DNA from: JBCCQH01 sp039024435
GTDB lineage: Bacteria; Bacteroidota; Bacteroidia; J057; JADKCL01
Direction: 5' to 3'
Assembly: GCA_039024435.1 (NCBI GenBank)
Contig: JBCCQH010000056.1
Location: 1-46,562, forward strand
Length of the DNA stretch: 46,562 nt
Shown here in pieces: positions 33,252 through 42,955 of the stretch. How positions within the stretch are numbered: position 1 is the stretch's first letter; each line of letters starts with the position of its first letter. A model generated the notes under the pieces. That model saw only the letters and a list, made by a program, of their open reading frames with translations. It did not search any database and was not told the origin of the DNA. The position numbers and the translations under genes were made by a program.

Positions 33252-35657
33252 TTACTTCCGGATTTCGAGCTGCAATTCGTTTTCCAGCAGTTGAAAAACG
33301 CGGCGCATGACTTTGTCGGCGGCTTTGTCGTTGAGGGTCTTCTTTTCGTCCAGCATGGAAATGTTTACCAAATAACTCTTCTTCCCAGCTTCGATGTTTG
33401 GACCTTTGTAGACGTCGGTGATGCCGATCTCGCGGATGAGCTTGGGATTTGCTTTGCGAATGACCGCTTCAATGTTGCGGAAGGTCACCTCCTCGGGCAC
33501 AATCATGCTGACGTCCCGCCGCAGACCGGGAAATTTCGGCAGTTCAGCAAATTTGACCTTCGCTTTGCGGTATTGTCGCACGACTTGCCGCCAGTCGATC
33601 TGGGCGAAAAACACCGGTCGGTCGATCCCATGGACGTCGGTGAGCGCATCCGCCACCTTGCCCAAGCGCGCAATCACCTTTTCCCCTTTCACCACCGCCA
33701 ATCCGTACGCAAATTCCGGATCGTTTTCGAGTTCTTTTGTCTCCGCGAAAAAACCGAAAAACCGTTGCAAGCGTTCCATTTCTCGGGTCAACGTAAACAG
33801 GCTGGCACTCAACGCCTTGCCCTGCCAGCTCACCGGGACTGAGGCACCAGTCAGGTAAAAGGCAATCCACTCTTGCTCGTGGTATTCGGGATCAGAAAAG
33901 CCGTAGGTCTTCCCGTATTCAAACAAGCGCAGGTCCAGATTTTGGCGATTGTGGTTGTGCGCAACGACTTGCAGGCCCGTGTACAGCATATTGTCCCGCA
34001 AGACCGCCATGTCTTCGCTGAGGTTATTGATCAGATTTGCGGTTGAATCTTTGGCGTAGGTTGCCGGAATCAAAGGGTTGGTAACCAGCTCATTGAAACC
34101 ACTCGCAGAAAGGGCATTGAAATATTTTTGCCGGATGCCATCCACGTCGAGGTCCTGATCGGTCGTGTAAGACAGGCGCGAGTGGGTCGGCAGCGGAATG
34201 TTGTTGTAGCCGTGGATCCGCAGGATTTCCTCCATCACGTCCTGGGGCCGGGTCACGTCCACCCGGTAAGGCGGCACCTGCACGTGGTATTTGCCGGCGC
34301 CCCGGTCCTCAACCTTCATTTCCAGCGATTCCAAGATGCCGATGGCTTCCTCGGCGGCAAAATCGTAGCCCATCAAGATGCGGGCTCGGTTCAGATCGAA
34401 TTCAACCGAGAAATATTCGAATTCGGTCTGCCCGTGATCATCCTCCACCGAAGCCGTTCCCCCGGCCAGTTCCAGAATGAGCGCAGTGGCGCGCAAGGTC
34501 GCCCGCCGTGTGCCGTTCGGATCCACTCCCCGCTCAAAACGGTACGAGGCATCCGATTTCAGTCCCAGGTAAGCCGCCGTCCGGCGAATGCCCCCCGGTA
34601 TAAAATAAGCCCCCTCCAAAAAGACATTGCTCGTTTCGGCGGTCACTTCGGAATCGAGCCCTCCCATGACCCCAGCCACCCCGACCGGGCCTTCACCGTC
34701 ACAAATCATCAGGTCGATTCCCCCGCGGATCTCGCGTTCGGTTCCGTCCAGCGTCCTGAATTTCGTGTTCTTCGGCAATGTCTGGGCGCTGATCCGGTTG
34801 CCCCGGATTTTGTCCGCATCGTAGGCGTGCAAGGGCTGTCCGAGCTCATGCAGGACGAAGTTCGTGATATCCACCACATTGTTGATCGGCCGCAACCCGA
34901 TGGCTTTGAGGCGATTTTGCATCCATTCTGGACTGTCCTTGATGGTGACCCCCTGGAAGTACACCCCGACGAAGCGCGGGCAGCGATCTGGCTCCGGCAG
35001 GTCGATTTGTACGGGATTTTTGACCGGCGATTCCGGGTCCAATTCGGGAATCTCCGGCAAGGTAGCCGGCTTTCCCTCTTTCCGCAGCAGCGCGGCGAGG
35101 TCGCGGGCCACCCCAAAGTGGCTGGCGGCGTCGACCCGGTTCGGCGTCAATCCGATTTCAAATACGATGTCCCGCTCGATGGCAAACACTTCCGCCGCCG
35201 GCGTGCCCGGAACCAGGCTCGGGTCGAGCACCATGATGCCATCATGGTCGGTCCCCAATCCGAGTTCGTCTTCGGCGCAAATCATGCCCATGGAGACTTC
35301 TCCCCGGATTTTGGACTTTTTCAGGGTAAAGGGATTGCCTTCGGTGGGGTACAGCGTCGTGCCCACCAAACCGACTGCGACCTTTTGTCCGGCCGCAACA
35401 TTCGGTGCTCCACAGACGATGTTGAGCAGTTCTTCCGCTCCTACATCGACCGTGCAGACACTCAAGCGATCCGCATTGGGGTGCTGGGCATGGGTTTTGA
35501 CCTCGCCGACTACGACGCCTTCCAGTCCCCCTTCGATGCTGTCGTAGGTCTCGGTGCCTTCCACTTCCAGGCCGGTCATGGTGAGCCGGTCCGCCATTTC
35601 CTCCGGCGCCCAATCGCAATCGATGTATTGTCTCAGCCAGTTGTACGAAATCTTCAT
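33252..35657 (-). CDS. pheT: Phenylalanyl-tRNA synthetase, beta subunit
   Basis: An 801-residue protein from MKISYNWLRQYIDCDW, the characteristic N-terminus; the upstream frame has no support. An OB-fold tRNA-binding domain follows at about 40-150 (VVVGEVKTHAQHPNADRLSV). The B3/B4 editing region contains NNVVDITNFVLHELGQPLHA and DGTERE. The B5 domain contains GYDFAAEEAIGILESL, and the C-terminal anticodon-binding fold ends with KTLNDKAADKVMRRVFQLLE. Together with PheS (not in the window) it charges tRNA-Phe. It is followed by a short spacer with repeat words and then the coiled-coil/zapA genes. Confidence 0.97.
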   Translation of the reverse strand: MKISYNWLRQYIDCDWAPEEMADRLTMTGLEVEGTETYDSIEGGLEGVVVGEVKTHAQHPNADRLSVCTVDVGAEELLNIVCGAPNVAAGQKVAVGLVGTTLYPTEGNPFTLKKSKIRGEVSMGMICAEDELGLGTDHDGIMVLDPSLVPGTPAAEVFAIERDIVFEIGLTPNRVDAASHFGVARDLAALLRKEGKPATLPEIPELDPESPVKNPVQIDLPEPDRCPRFVGVYFQGVTIKDSPEWMQNRLKAIGLRPINNVVDITNFVLHELGQPLHAYDADKIRGNRISAQTLPKNTKFRTLDGTEREIRGGIDLMICDGEGPVGVAGVMGGLDSEVTAETSNVFLEGAYFIPGGIRRTAAYLGLKSDASYRFERGVDPNGTRRATLRATALILELAGGTASVEDDHGQTEFEYFSVEFDLNRARILMGYDFAAEEAIGILESLEMKVEDRGAGKYHVQVPPYRVDVTRPQDVMEEILRIHGYNNIPLPTHSRLSYTTDQDLDVDGIRQKYFNALSASGFNELVTNPLIPATYAKDSTANLINNLSEDMAVLRDNMLYTGLQVVAHNHNRQNLDLRLFEYGKTYGFSDPEYHEQEWIAFYLTGASVPVSWQGKALSASLFTLTREMERLQRFFGFFAETKELENDPEFAYGLAVVKGEKVIARLGKVADALTDVHGIDRPVFFAQIDWRQVVRQYRKAKVKFAELPKFPGLRRDVSMIVPEEVTFRNIEAVIRKANPKLIREIGITDVYKGPNIEAGKKSYLVNISMLDEKKTLNDKAADKVMRRVFQLLENELQLEIRK

Positions 35658-35790
35658 TTTGCCGTCAAAAATTTTGATTCGCAATTTAGGGCTAACCGAG
35701 AGCAATTCCCAAAAAATACAGCGGCCAGAATGCGGTGAACGGTATGGAGCAAGGGGCGATCAATTAAATATCCACTCGTACCGTTCTCCG

Positions 35791-35820
35791 TTAATGCGTG
35801 GTTCGAAATCCTTAACTTTG
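35791..35820 (+). promoter_or_regulatory. Promoter candidate TTA-N19-TAACTTTG
   Basis: TAACTTTG at 35813-35820 fits the Bacteroidota -7 box TAnnTTTG exactly. TTA, one base off the -33 TTG, lies 19 nt upstream at 35791-35793. The ATG of the next gene comes only 7 nt after the box, so transcription may start at or next to the start codon. Confidence 0.45.
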
Positions 35821-35827
35821 CGGTATC

Positions 35828-36478
35828 ATGACACTCGCCGAACTCAGACGCCAATGCGCCGGAGGGGAAAACCTCTACACCGAATTCAAGCGGAAGCTCC
35901 CCGAATGGGACAAACTCATGCGGGAAGTGGTGGCCTTTGCCAATACCGAAGGCGGCGCGGTGTTCATCGGGGTGGACGACGATGGCCACCTGGCGGGCAT
36001 CAAAGATCCAAGGGAAATCGAGGAGATTTTGGGCGACAAAATCGCTAGCTGGGTAAAACCGATACCGGTATTTACCATCGAGCGGGTGCCGATCACTCCC
36101 AAGCGAGCGGTGATCGCCGTCCACGTCGCCCAGAGTCAAACCAAACCCCACGTTGTCCGCAAGCATCCGGAGGCGGAGAAGGGAACCGCTACCATCCGGA
36201 TCGCCGACAGCAGTGTCACCGCCAGCCGTGAAATGTTCGAACTCCTGAAATACGAGGGCCGTGAACGCAACATGAAAGTAGAATACGGGGACAAAGAGCG
36301 TGCTTTGATGCAGTATTTGCAGGAAAATGATTTCATCACCGTCGCGGCGTTTGCCCAGATCGCAAAGATTCCCCGCTCTTCCGCCTCGCGCACCCTCGTC
36401 CACCTCGCCAAAGCCAATGTCCTCCGCGCCATCCCCAAGATCGACGCCCCCGACCAGTTTGTACCCCGATTCGATTGA
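35828..36478 (+). CDS. AlbA_2 (Schlafen AAA_4-type) domain protein with winged helix
   Basis: A 216-residue protein. The N-terminal AlbA_2 domain (about 10-125) shows EFKRKLPEWDKLMREVVAFA followed by NTEGGAVFIGVDDDGHLAGI, the family signature; YIRI-type end sequence appears as TATIRIADSSVTAS. The C-terminal part (about 150-216) contains a winged-helix-like segment, ALMQYLQENDFITVAAFAQI with SSASRTLVHLAKANVLRAI. AlbA_2 proteins bind nucleic acid or nucleotides and are often regulators; no target is evident. It stands between pheT (divergent) and the RND efflux genes (same strand, about 160 bp on), so it could but need not regulate them. Confidence 0.82.
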   Translation: MTLAELRRQCAGGENLYTEFKRKLPEWDKLMREVVAFANTEGGAVFIGVDDDGHLAGIKDPREIEEILGDKIASWVKPIPVFTIERVPITPKRAVIAVHVAQSQTKPHVVRKHPEAEKGTATIRIADSSVTASREMFELLKYEGRERNMKVEYGDKERALMQYLQENDFITVAAFAQIAKIPRSSASRTLVHLAKANVLRAIPKIDAPDQFVPRFD

Positions 36479-36524
36479 GCGGCGCAGCGGGCGCATTTCC
36501 CGAAAAAATCAACCCAAGAAAAAA

Positions 36525-36575
36525 ATCTAAACCGTTTCCCATCCTTTCGGTTTAGATGTACGTACATTGATTTTG
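36525..36575 (+). promoter_or_regulatory. Inverted repeats and palindrome in the promoter of the RND operon
   Basis: ATCTAAACCG-N13-CGGTTTAGAT (36525-36557) is a perfect 10-bp inverted repeat. The perfect 12-bp palindrome ATGTACGTACAT follows at 36556-36567, and TGATTTTG at 36568-36575 is one base off the -7 box. The arrangement looks like a repressor-controlled promoter: a palindrome of this shape is typical of TetR-like regulators, but none is encoded next to it. The long inverted repeat could alternatively end the transcript of the AlbA_2 gene. Confidence 0.55.
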
Positions 36576-36641
36576 CAAAACCGGACACATTGTACCCACA
36601 AAATTCTAAATTGCAGTCCGATCCAGATAAAGTTCGCTCAA

Positions 36642-37772
36642 ATGCTAAATCGACAAACGATAATTGTAGGGGTTTCGGCAGTGGTATTGGTCGGATTGGG
36701 AATCTTTTTGATGTTCTTCCTGAGTGGAAAAAAGAAACCGCAACCGCGCAAAGCCGCCCTGGTCCCTCCCCCCAAAGTTCGGGTAGAACCCGTACAGTAC
36801 TCCGAACTGGAGACCGAACTGGAATATTATGGCCGCGTCGGATCCTTCAATTCGGTCGACATCGTCGCGGAAGTTGGCGGGATGATCCAGCCGGGCAATG
36901 TCCTCCTCAAAACGGGACAGCGGGTTCAGAAAGGCCAGTTGCTCTTTCAGCTTGACGCCACCGAAACCCGCCTCAATCTGCAAAGCCAGAAAAGCCAGTT
37001 TTTGAAGTCCATCGCCGATATCCTGGCGGACCTCAAGGTCGACTTTCCCGAGCGGTTTCCGGTATGGCAGAAGTATTTCAGTTCCATCGAAGTGGACCAG
37101 GAATTGCCGGAATTGCCCTCGGCGAGGAGTACGAAAGAAAAGACCTTTCTCGCCACGCGTGGCATCATCAGCAGTTACTACAGCATCTTGAGTGCGGAGG
37201 AACGGTTGCGCAAGTACCGGGTCTATGCTCCGTTCAGTGGATCGTTGAGCGCGGTGATGATGGAGCCGGGTACGGTCGCCAATCCGGGGGGCCGGGTCGC
37301 GACCCTGCTGCGCACGGACAAACTGGAACTGATCCTGCCGGTAAACGCCCAGGACCTCCGGTGGGTCAAAAAAGGCGCGGCGGTCGAAATTTTTTCTGAA
37401 GATGGCGGTCAACAATGGCAAGGGAAAGTGGCACGGATGGGCGACAAACTGGATGCGGCGACCCAATCGGTCAATGTCTACATCTCGGTCAACCCCAACC
37501 GCGATCAGCGGATCCTCGACGGACAGTACTTGCGCGCTCGGGTGCCGGGCCGGGTGCTGGTCCAGGCGATGCGGATCCCCCGCAAGGCCGTCTTTGGCGG
37601 AAACAAGGTCTACATCGTAGAGGAAGGCCGTATGGTGGAACAGGAAATCACAATTCACCGAACCAATTCCGAAAGCCTCCTCTTCTCCGGGATCAAAGAA
37701 GGGCAACAAATCGTGGTTGAGCCGCCGGTCAATGCGGTCAACAACATGGAAGTGACAATAATCGGATCTTGA
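36642..37772 (+). CDS. RND efflux periplasmic adaptor (membrane fusion protein)
   Basis: A 376-residue protein starting at the ATG at 36642; the frame extends 25 codons upstream, but only this start leads straight into the anchor TIIVGVSAVVLVGLGIFLMF. A lipoyl/barrel-sandwich region contains YYGRVGSFNSVDIVAEVGGM and GQRVQKGQLLFQLDA. An alpha-hairpin follows, then YAPFSGSLSAVMMEPGTV and the C-terminal beta-barrel domains. This is the HlyD/AcrA type adaptor linking the inner-membrane pump to the outer-membrane channel encoded downstream. The stop overlaps the pump start by 1 nt (TGATG). Confidence 0.92.
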   Translation: MLNRQTIIVGVSAVVLVGLGIFLMFFLSGKKKPQPRKAALVPPPKVRVEPVQYSELETELEYYGRVGSFNSVDIVAEVGGMIQPGNVLLKTGQRVQKGQLLFQLDATETRLNLQSQKSQFLKSIADILADLKVDFPERFPVWQKYFSSIEVDQELPELPSARSTKEKTFLATRGIISSYYSILSAEERLRKYRVYAPFSGSLSAVMMEPGTVANPGGRVATLLRTDKLELILPVNAQDLRWVKKGAAVEIFSEDGGQQWQGKVARMGDKLDAATQSVNVYISVNPNRDQRILDGQYLRARVPGRVLVQAMRIPRKAVFGGNKVYIVEEGRMVEQEITIHRTNSESLLFSGIKEGQQIVVEPPVNAVNNMEVTIIGS

Positions 37773-40700
37773 TGCGTCGACTCATAGGATATTTTGTTCG
37801 TTACCCCATCTGGTCAAATGCCATCATCTTCCTCTTCCTGGTCGGTGGCTTGCTGGCCTACTTTGGGATCAAAAAATCGTTTTTTCCGGAAACCGAAAGC
37901 CGAACCGTCAGTGTACAGGTCACCTATCTGGGAGCTTCGCCGGAAGAAATGGAAACTGGCGTCGTCCTGAAGGTCGAGGAAGCGCTCAACGGCATCGTAG
38001 GCATTGACGAGATCAACTCGGTCAGCTACGAAAACTCCGCCCGCATCTACGTCGAGGGCCTACAGGGTTACGACCCGGATCTGCTGCTGCAGGATGTAAA
38101 AAATGCGGTGGACCGAATCAACTCTTTCCCGGTGGATGCGGAAAAACCGGTGGTGTACCTACAGCGCAATCTGGGCCGCGCCATCACTTTGGTACTGACG
38201 GGAAAAGCTGACCTGTTTACCCTGAAAACGGTGGCCGAGCGGGTCGAAGACGATTTCCTGGCCCAGCCCTTCATGTCGCAAATCACGGTCAGCGGCTTCC
38301 CCGACAGGGAAATCGCCATCGAGGTCAGTGAGGAGCAGTTGCAGCGCTTCAATATGACCTTTGACGAGGTAGCGCTTGCGGTGCGCACCAGCAACCAGGA
38401 TATCACCGGCGGCGCAATTCGAGGCCGCGAAGAAGAAATTCTCATTCGGGCGGATGGCAAGCGCTACACCGCCGAAGCGCTGGAACCCATCGTAATCCGC
38501 ACCAATCCCGACGGTACTCAGATCCGACTCCGGGACGTGGTCAGCCAGATTGAGGAGCGCTTTGCCGAGACCCCGTCCAAAACCCTTTTTAACGGGGAAA
38601 ACGCGGTCACGATCAATGTCCGCAAGCTCGTCGAAGAAGACATCATGGTCATTACTGATTGGGTCAAGGAATACGCGCAGGAATTCAATGAGCGAGGCGA
38701 TGGTCTGCGACTGGAAGTCACCAATGACCAAAGTGAGGCCCTTACTGAGCGCCTCAACTTGCTGATCGACAATGGATTGATCGGGCTGGTGTTGGTGCTG
38801 ATCGCGCTGGGTTTCTTTCTGAATCTGCGGCTATCGTTTTGGGTGGCCTGGGGGATTCCTTTTTCGTTCCTGGGGATGTTTTTCGTCGGGTTTATGATCG
38901 GGATCACGATCAATATGATCTCGCTCTTCGGGATGATCCTCGTGATCGGGATTCTGGTCGACGACGGGATCGTAGTGGGTGAAAACATATTTACCCACAT
39001 GGAGAAGGGCAAGTCACCGGTGCGCGCTGCGATTGACGGATCGCTGGAAGTATTGCCCTCGGTGTTTACCTCGGTGACGACGACGATCATCATCTTTTGC
39101 ACGTTCTTCTTCCTGGGGGGCCGCATCGGGGAATTCATCATGGAAATGGCCATCGTGGTGATCGCGTCGCTGGCCTTTTCCCTGGTGGAGTGTACGTTTG
39201 TCCTGCCCGCACACCTGGCGCACGTCAAGCCCCAATCGAAAGGCTCAAAGGGGAAGGTTCGCCAAGTGACGGAAAACATCATCAATTTCCTCAAATTCAA
39301 GATTTACGGTCCGGCACTCGCCTTTACCCTGCGCTGGCGGTACTTCTCCCTGGCGGTTCCGGCAGCAATGATTTTGATCATTATGGGGATGTTCAATGGT
39401 GGTTTCATCGAATTCACCTTTTTCCCCAACATCGAAGCCAATGAAAGTACGGTGAGCCTGGTCCTGAAGCCGGGGACGCGGGAGGACGTTACCGAGGGCC
39501 ATCTGCGCCGAATTGAGGCCGACATCTGGGCGCTGAATGCCCACCTGATGGACAGTCTGGATTCCCCGGATTCTCTGATCACCAGTGCAAAGATGGACAT
39601 CGGCTATGCGGACAATGAATCGGGCGGACACACGGGGACGCTGGAGGTCTCTTACATCAGCGGGGATGATCGCCTGGTTTCGGCGGGGGTCATGGAAAAT
39701 TTGATTCGGGAAAAAATCGGTACGATTCCCGAAGCCGAGAAGCTGATCGTGGGGGCCGAGCGCATCTTTGGCAAGCCGGTCGCCATCAGTCTGGTGGGGA
39801 ACGATTTGGAGCAATTGGAGTCGGCCAATGAAATGCTCAAGGCGGAACTCGCCAACTTTAGCTCGCTCAAAGACATCAAGGACAACAAGGCCGCGGGCAA
39901 GCGCGAGGTCAAGTTGGAGCTCAAACCCCAAGCCTACAATCTGGGCCTGAATCACCGCGAAGTCGCCCGGCAGATCCGCCAAGGCTTCCTCGGGGAAGAG
40001 GTCCAACGCTTGCAGAAAGGCACCGACGAAGTACGCGTCTGGGTTCGCTACCCGGGACAAGGGCGGGAAAACCTCGGCAACCTGGACGCTATGCGGATCA
40101 AAACCGCCACCGGACAGTCCTATCCATTTCCCGAAATCGCCGACTACACCATCGAGCGTGGTATCGTAACGATCAATCACTACAATGGCATGCGTGAGCT
40201 GCGCGTCGAAGCTGACGTCGCCGATCCCGACATTCCAGTGTCCCCGCTTCTGGCAGAGATCAAGGCGGATGTCGTGCCGCGCGTCCTCGAACAGCACCCG
40301 GGCATCCGGGTGGAGTACCGGGGCCAGGAAAAGGAAAACAGCCGCCTCAACGCGAATGCGGGCATTATCTATGGCTCGGCATTCGGCCTGATGTTCCTGC
40401 TGATCACCCTGACTTTCCGGTCCCTGCCCCAGGCCCTGCTCATTTTTCCCATGATCATCCTCGGTATCCTCGGTTCGGTTCTTGGCCACTGGGTCCACGG
40501 CGAGCCGCTTTCCATCCTCAGCAGTTACGGATTGCTTGCGCTATCGGGGATCGTGGTGAACGACGCCGTAGTGCTGATGGCGAAATTCAACCGCCTGATC
40601 AAGGAAGGGATGGAAATGAAAAAAGCCGCTTATGAAGCGGGATTGGCGCGGTTCCGGGCGATTTTGCTGACTTCGATCACGACGATTGTGGGCCTGTATC

Positions 40701-40969
40701 CTCTGATTCTGGCCAAAAGCCGGCAGGCGCAATTCTTAATTCCGATGGCGATCTCGGTGGTGTACGGCGTACTCCTCGGTACGATCTTCATCCTTATTTT
40801 CTTCCCGACCTTGACCCTGATGTTGAATGACCTCCGCGTGCTGTTGCACTGGTTGTGGCACGGTAAACGACCGACCCGGGAAGAGGTGGAACCCGCCCGC
40901 AAAGAAATTGCCCGCCTGGAACACGAAGAAAAAGAATTGGCCGAAAGTGCATTGGGGGTGGCTCCATGA
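37772..40969 (+). CDS. RND-family multidrug/solute efflux permease
   Basis: A 1065-residue pump of the AcrB/HAE type. The first span lies near 11-30 (YPIWSNAIIFLFLVGGLL), followed by FFPETESRTVSVQVTYLGAS and the periplasmic porter loop. A block of spans lies at about 330-540, with GILVDDGIVVGENIFTHMEK, the pattern containing the proton-relay acidic residues. A second half repeats the layout, with ALSGIVVNDAVVLMAKFNRL. It uses the proton gradient to push substrates through the adaptor and TolC-like channel. Substrate unknown. The gene order adaptor-pump-channel is standard, with tight overlaps at both ends. Confidence 0.95.
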   Translation: MRRLIGYFVRYPIWSNAIIFLFLVGGLLAYFGIKKSFFPETESRTVSVQVTYLGASPEEMETGVVLKVEEALNGIVGIDEINSVSYENSARIYVEGLQGYDPDLLLQDVKNAVDRINSFPVDAEKPVVYLQRNLGRAITLVLTGKADLFTLKTVAERVEDDFLAQPFMSQITVSGFPDREIAIEVSEEQLQRFNMTFDEVALAVRTSNQDITGGAIRGREEEILIRADGKRYTAEALEPIVIRTNPDGTQIRLRDVVSQIEERFAETPSKTLFNGENAVTINVRKLVEEDIMVITDWVKEYAQEFNERGDGLRLEVTNDQSEALTERLNLLIDNGLIGLVLVLIALGFFLNLRLSFWVAWGIPFSFLGMFFVGFMIGITINMISLFGMILVIGILVDDGIVVGENIFTHMEKGKSPVRAAIDGSLEVLPSVFTSVTTTIIIFCTFFFLGGRIGEFIMEMAIVVIASLAFSLVECTFVLPAHLAHVKPQSKGSKGKVRQVTENIINFLKFKIYGPALAFTLRWRYFSLAVPAAMILIIMGMFNGGFIEFTFFPNIEANESTVSLVLKPGTREDVTEGHLRRIEADIWALNAHLMDSLDSPDSLITSAKMDIGYADNESGGHTGTLEVSYISGDDRLVSAGVMENLIREKIGTIPEAEKLIVGAERIFGKPVAISLVGNDLEQLESANEMLKAELANFSSLKDIKDNKAAGKREVKLELKPQAYNLGLNHREVARQIRQGFLGEEVQRLQKGTDEVRVWVRYPGQGRENLGNLDAMRIKTATGQSYPFPEIADYTIERGIVTINHYNGMRELRVEADVADPDIPVSPLLAEIKADVVPRVLEQHPGIRVEYRGQEKENSRLNANAGIIYGSAFGLMFLLITLTFRSLPQALLIFPMIILGILGSVLGHWVHGEPLSILSSYGLLALSGIVVNDAVVLMAKFNRLIKEGMEMKKAAYEAGLARFRAILLTSITTIVGLYPLILAKSRQAQFLIPMAISVVYGVLLGTIFILIFFPTLTLMLNDLRVLLHWLWHGKRPTREEVEPARKEIARLEHEEKELAESALGVAP

Positions 40970-42309
40970 ACACTTCCTCGCTCATGAACGCGGCACGGAT
41001 GTTCCTATTCGGGCTGATATGGTCCGGCACCGCCGTCGTCCAGGCACAATCCGGACCTCTGTCGCTTTCCGGGGCGATCCAGAAAGCATTGGTGCAAAAC
41101 TTTGACATCCAGATCGAGGAAAAGCGGGTGGAACTGACCGGGCTGAACAATACCTGGGGGGCCGCCGGACGCTATCCCACGGTGACCCTACAGGTCAATG
41201 CCAACAACCGCCTCTCCAACATCGACAACCCGGCCAGCTTCGTCAACGGGCGCTTGCTCAACATCGGAGCTACCGGTACCGCCAATGTCGCTTGGACCCT
41301 TTTCAACGGCTTTCAGGTTTCGCTCTCAAAGGCGCGCCTGGACAAGCTCGATGAGCAGAGTGCGGGCAATGCCGCTCTCGTCGTGGAAAACACCCTGCAG
41401 GCGATCATCTTGCAGTACTATACCTGCCTCGTGGAGGAAGAAGCCCTTGCGACACTCGCCGCCAACCTCAGCCTCTCCCGGGACCGGCTGGCTTTTGAAC
41501 AGACCCGGCAGGAACTCGGTTCGGGGTCCACCTTCAATGTCCTCACCGCGCGCACTGCTTACCTCTCCGATTCCTCGAACTACCTGAGCCAGGAACTCAA
41601 CCGGGAAAATGCCATCCGTGCCCTCGCGCAGTTGATGGGTGACCGGACGGAGGAGGTGAGCTACACCCTGAGCGATGAATTGCCGGCGGACTTCAGCGAA
41701 TACCGCCTGGATGATCTTTCGGCGAAGATGGAGGCCAACAACCAGACGCTGCGCAACCAGTTCATCAACCTGGAAATCCTGCAAAAAGACCTGGACCTGG
41801 CGCGGGCCAGCCGCTATCCCCGCCTGGATCTGAATTTGGGCGGCACCTATTCGATCTCTCGCCTCGATTTAGAGAGTGTGGGTGCGGCTACGGCCAATCA
41901 GGTCGATTACTACGCCAATTTCTCCCTGAATTTCACGCTTTTTAATGGGGGGGCGATCAGTCGCAGCATCGAGTCCGCCCAAATCAATGAGCGCCTCGGA
42001 ATGTTGACGATCCAGCAATTGAAGCATAGTATGAGCTACCAGTTGCTCAATGCGTTTGAACTCTACCGGACCCGGCGCCAGTTGCTGGCGGTAGCCGAAG
42101 CGACGGTGGAAGCGGCCCGGCAAAACGAAGCCATTGCCGAAGACAAGTTCCGGGCGGGCACGATCAATTCCTTCAATTACCGGGATGTACAGATTGTGTT
42201 GTTGCAGGCGAGCCTGTCGCGCATTCGGGCGGTATTTGCGGTGCTGGATGCGGAAACGCAACTTTTACGCTTGACCGGGGGAATTTTGGATTTGGGAGAA
42301 ACCGAGTAA
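40966..42309 (+). CDS. TolC-family outer-membrane efflux channel
   Basis: A 447-residue protein with a signal peptide (about 1-28, ending VQAQ). Two repeated outer-membrane efflux protein domains follow: the first around GPLSLSGAIQKALVQNFDIQ and ARLDKLDEQSAGNAALVVEN, the second around NLEILQKDLDLARASRYPRL and NFSLNFTLFNGGAISRS, with long coiled helices. The closing segment RAVFAVLDAETQLLRLTGGI is typical. It forms the exit duct of the pump. It starts within the pump's stop (ATGA) and ends 2 nt from the convergent regulator gene, leaving no room for a separate terminator. Confidence 0.93.
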   Translation: MNTSSLMNAARMFLFGLIWSGTAVVQAQSGPLSLSGAIQKALVQNFDIQIEEKRVELTGLNNTWGAAGRYPTVTLQVNANNRLSNIDNPASFVNGRLLNIGATGTANVAWTLFNGFQVSLSKARLDKLDEQSAGNAALVVENTLQAIILQYYTCLVEEEALATLAANLSLSRDRLAFEQTRQELGSGSTFNVLTARTAYLSDSSNYLSQELNRENAIRALAQLMGDRTEEVSYTLSDELPADFSEYRLDDLSAKMEANNQTLRNQFINLEILQKDLDLARASRYPRLDLNLGGTYSISRLDLESVGAATANQVDYYANFSLNFTLFNGGAISRSIESAQINERLGMLTIQQLKHSMSYQLLNAFELYRTRRQLLAVAEATVEAARQNEAIAEDKFRAGTINSFNYRDVQIVLLQASLSRIRAVFAVLDAETQLLRLTGGILDLGETE

Positions 42310-42311
42310 GC

Positions 42312-42812
42312 TTACCCCAGGAGTTTCTTCAGCGCGTCGCGTTTGGCCTCTTTGTAGTCATCTTCGTCGATCAGCCCTTTGTCAAAAAGGTCTTTCAGTT
42401 TAGCGAGGTGGCGTTCCAACTTTTCTTCCGGGTCGCTCTCGGCGCTGGCCTTTGCCGGTACCGGTGAGCGCGGCTGCCCCAAGGGAATCTGCATGTCGTC
42501 CGAAAGGTTGCGAATTGCGTGCGCCTGCAACTTCTGCAACATGTTGTGGGTCTCGGTGTAGTTCTTGATCGAGTAGTAGTAACTGAGCAGACTGAAAAAG
42601 GAAGCGTCCAATTCAAGAAAGCGGACAAACTCGCTCAACTTTTTGCTTGGAACCCAAGTAACGCCTCGCTCAATCTGCGATATGGCCTGTTTGGCAGTTT
42701 GGGGCGAGTATCCGACATTGATCCCGACTTCCTCTTGAGTGAGGTCGCGTTCCCGGCGCTTCAGCTTGAGGTAGTTGCCCAGCAGGCTTTGGCACTGTTC
42801 TTTCAAATCCAT
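42312..42812 (-). CDS. XRE-family regulator with C-terminal SHOCT-like segment
   Basis: A 166-residue protein. The N-terminal helix-turn-helix (about 12-68) contains RRERDLTQEEVGINVGYSPQ and ISQIERGVTW, a Cro/C1-type fold. A middle linker follows, then EEKLERHLAKLKDLFDKGLI with DEDDYKEAKRDALKKLLG, a SHOCT-like short C-terminal domain usually involved in oligomerisation. It is convergent with the efflux operon. It is divergent from the reductase gene at 42956 and may regulate it or itself; a SHOCT-like end also occurs in the protein at 44050. Confidence 0.85.
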   Translation of the reverse strand: MDLKEQCQSLLGNYLKLKRRERDLTQEEVGINVGYSPQTAKQAISQIERGVTWVPSKKLSEFVRFLELDASFFSLLSYYYSIKNYTETHNMLQKLQAHAIRNLSDDMQIPLGQPRSPVPAKASAESDPEEKLERHLAKLKDLFDKGLIDEDDYKEAKRDALKKLLG

Positions 42813-42955
42813 TTCGGATGAACTCCTTTACTCTTATTTACTTGGGCATAATTGCCGAGCAAAGATAGGATGAAGTAAGGGAAAATTCAATGTTGTTGGG
42901 AGGACAGAAGCCGGCCGCGCTTAAACAAACCCATGTGACAAAGGGTTTTCGGAGC

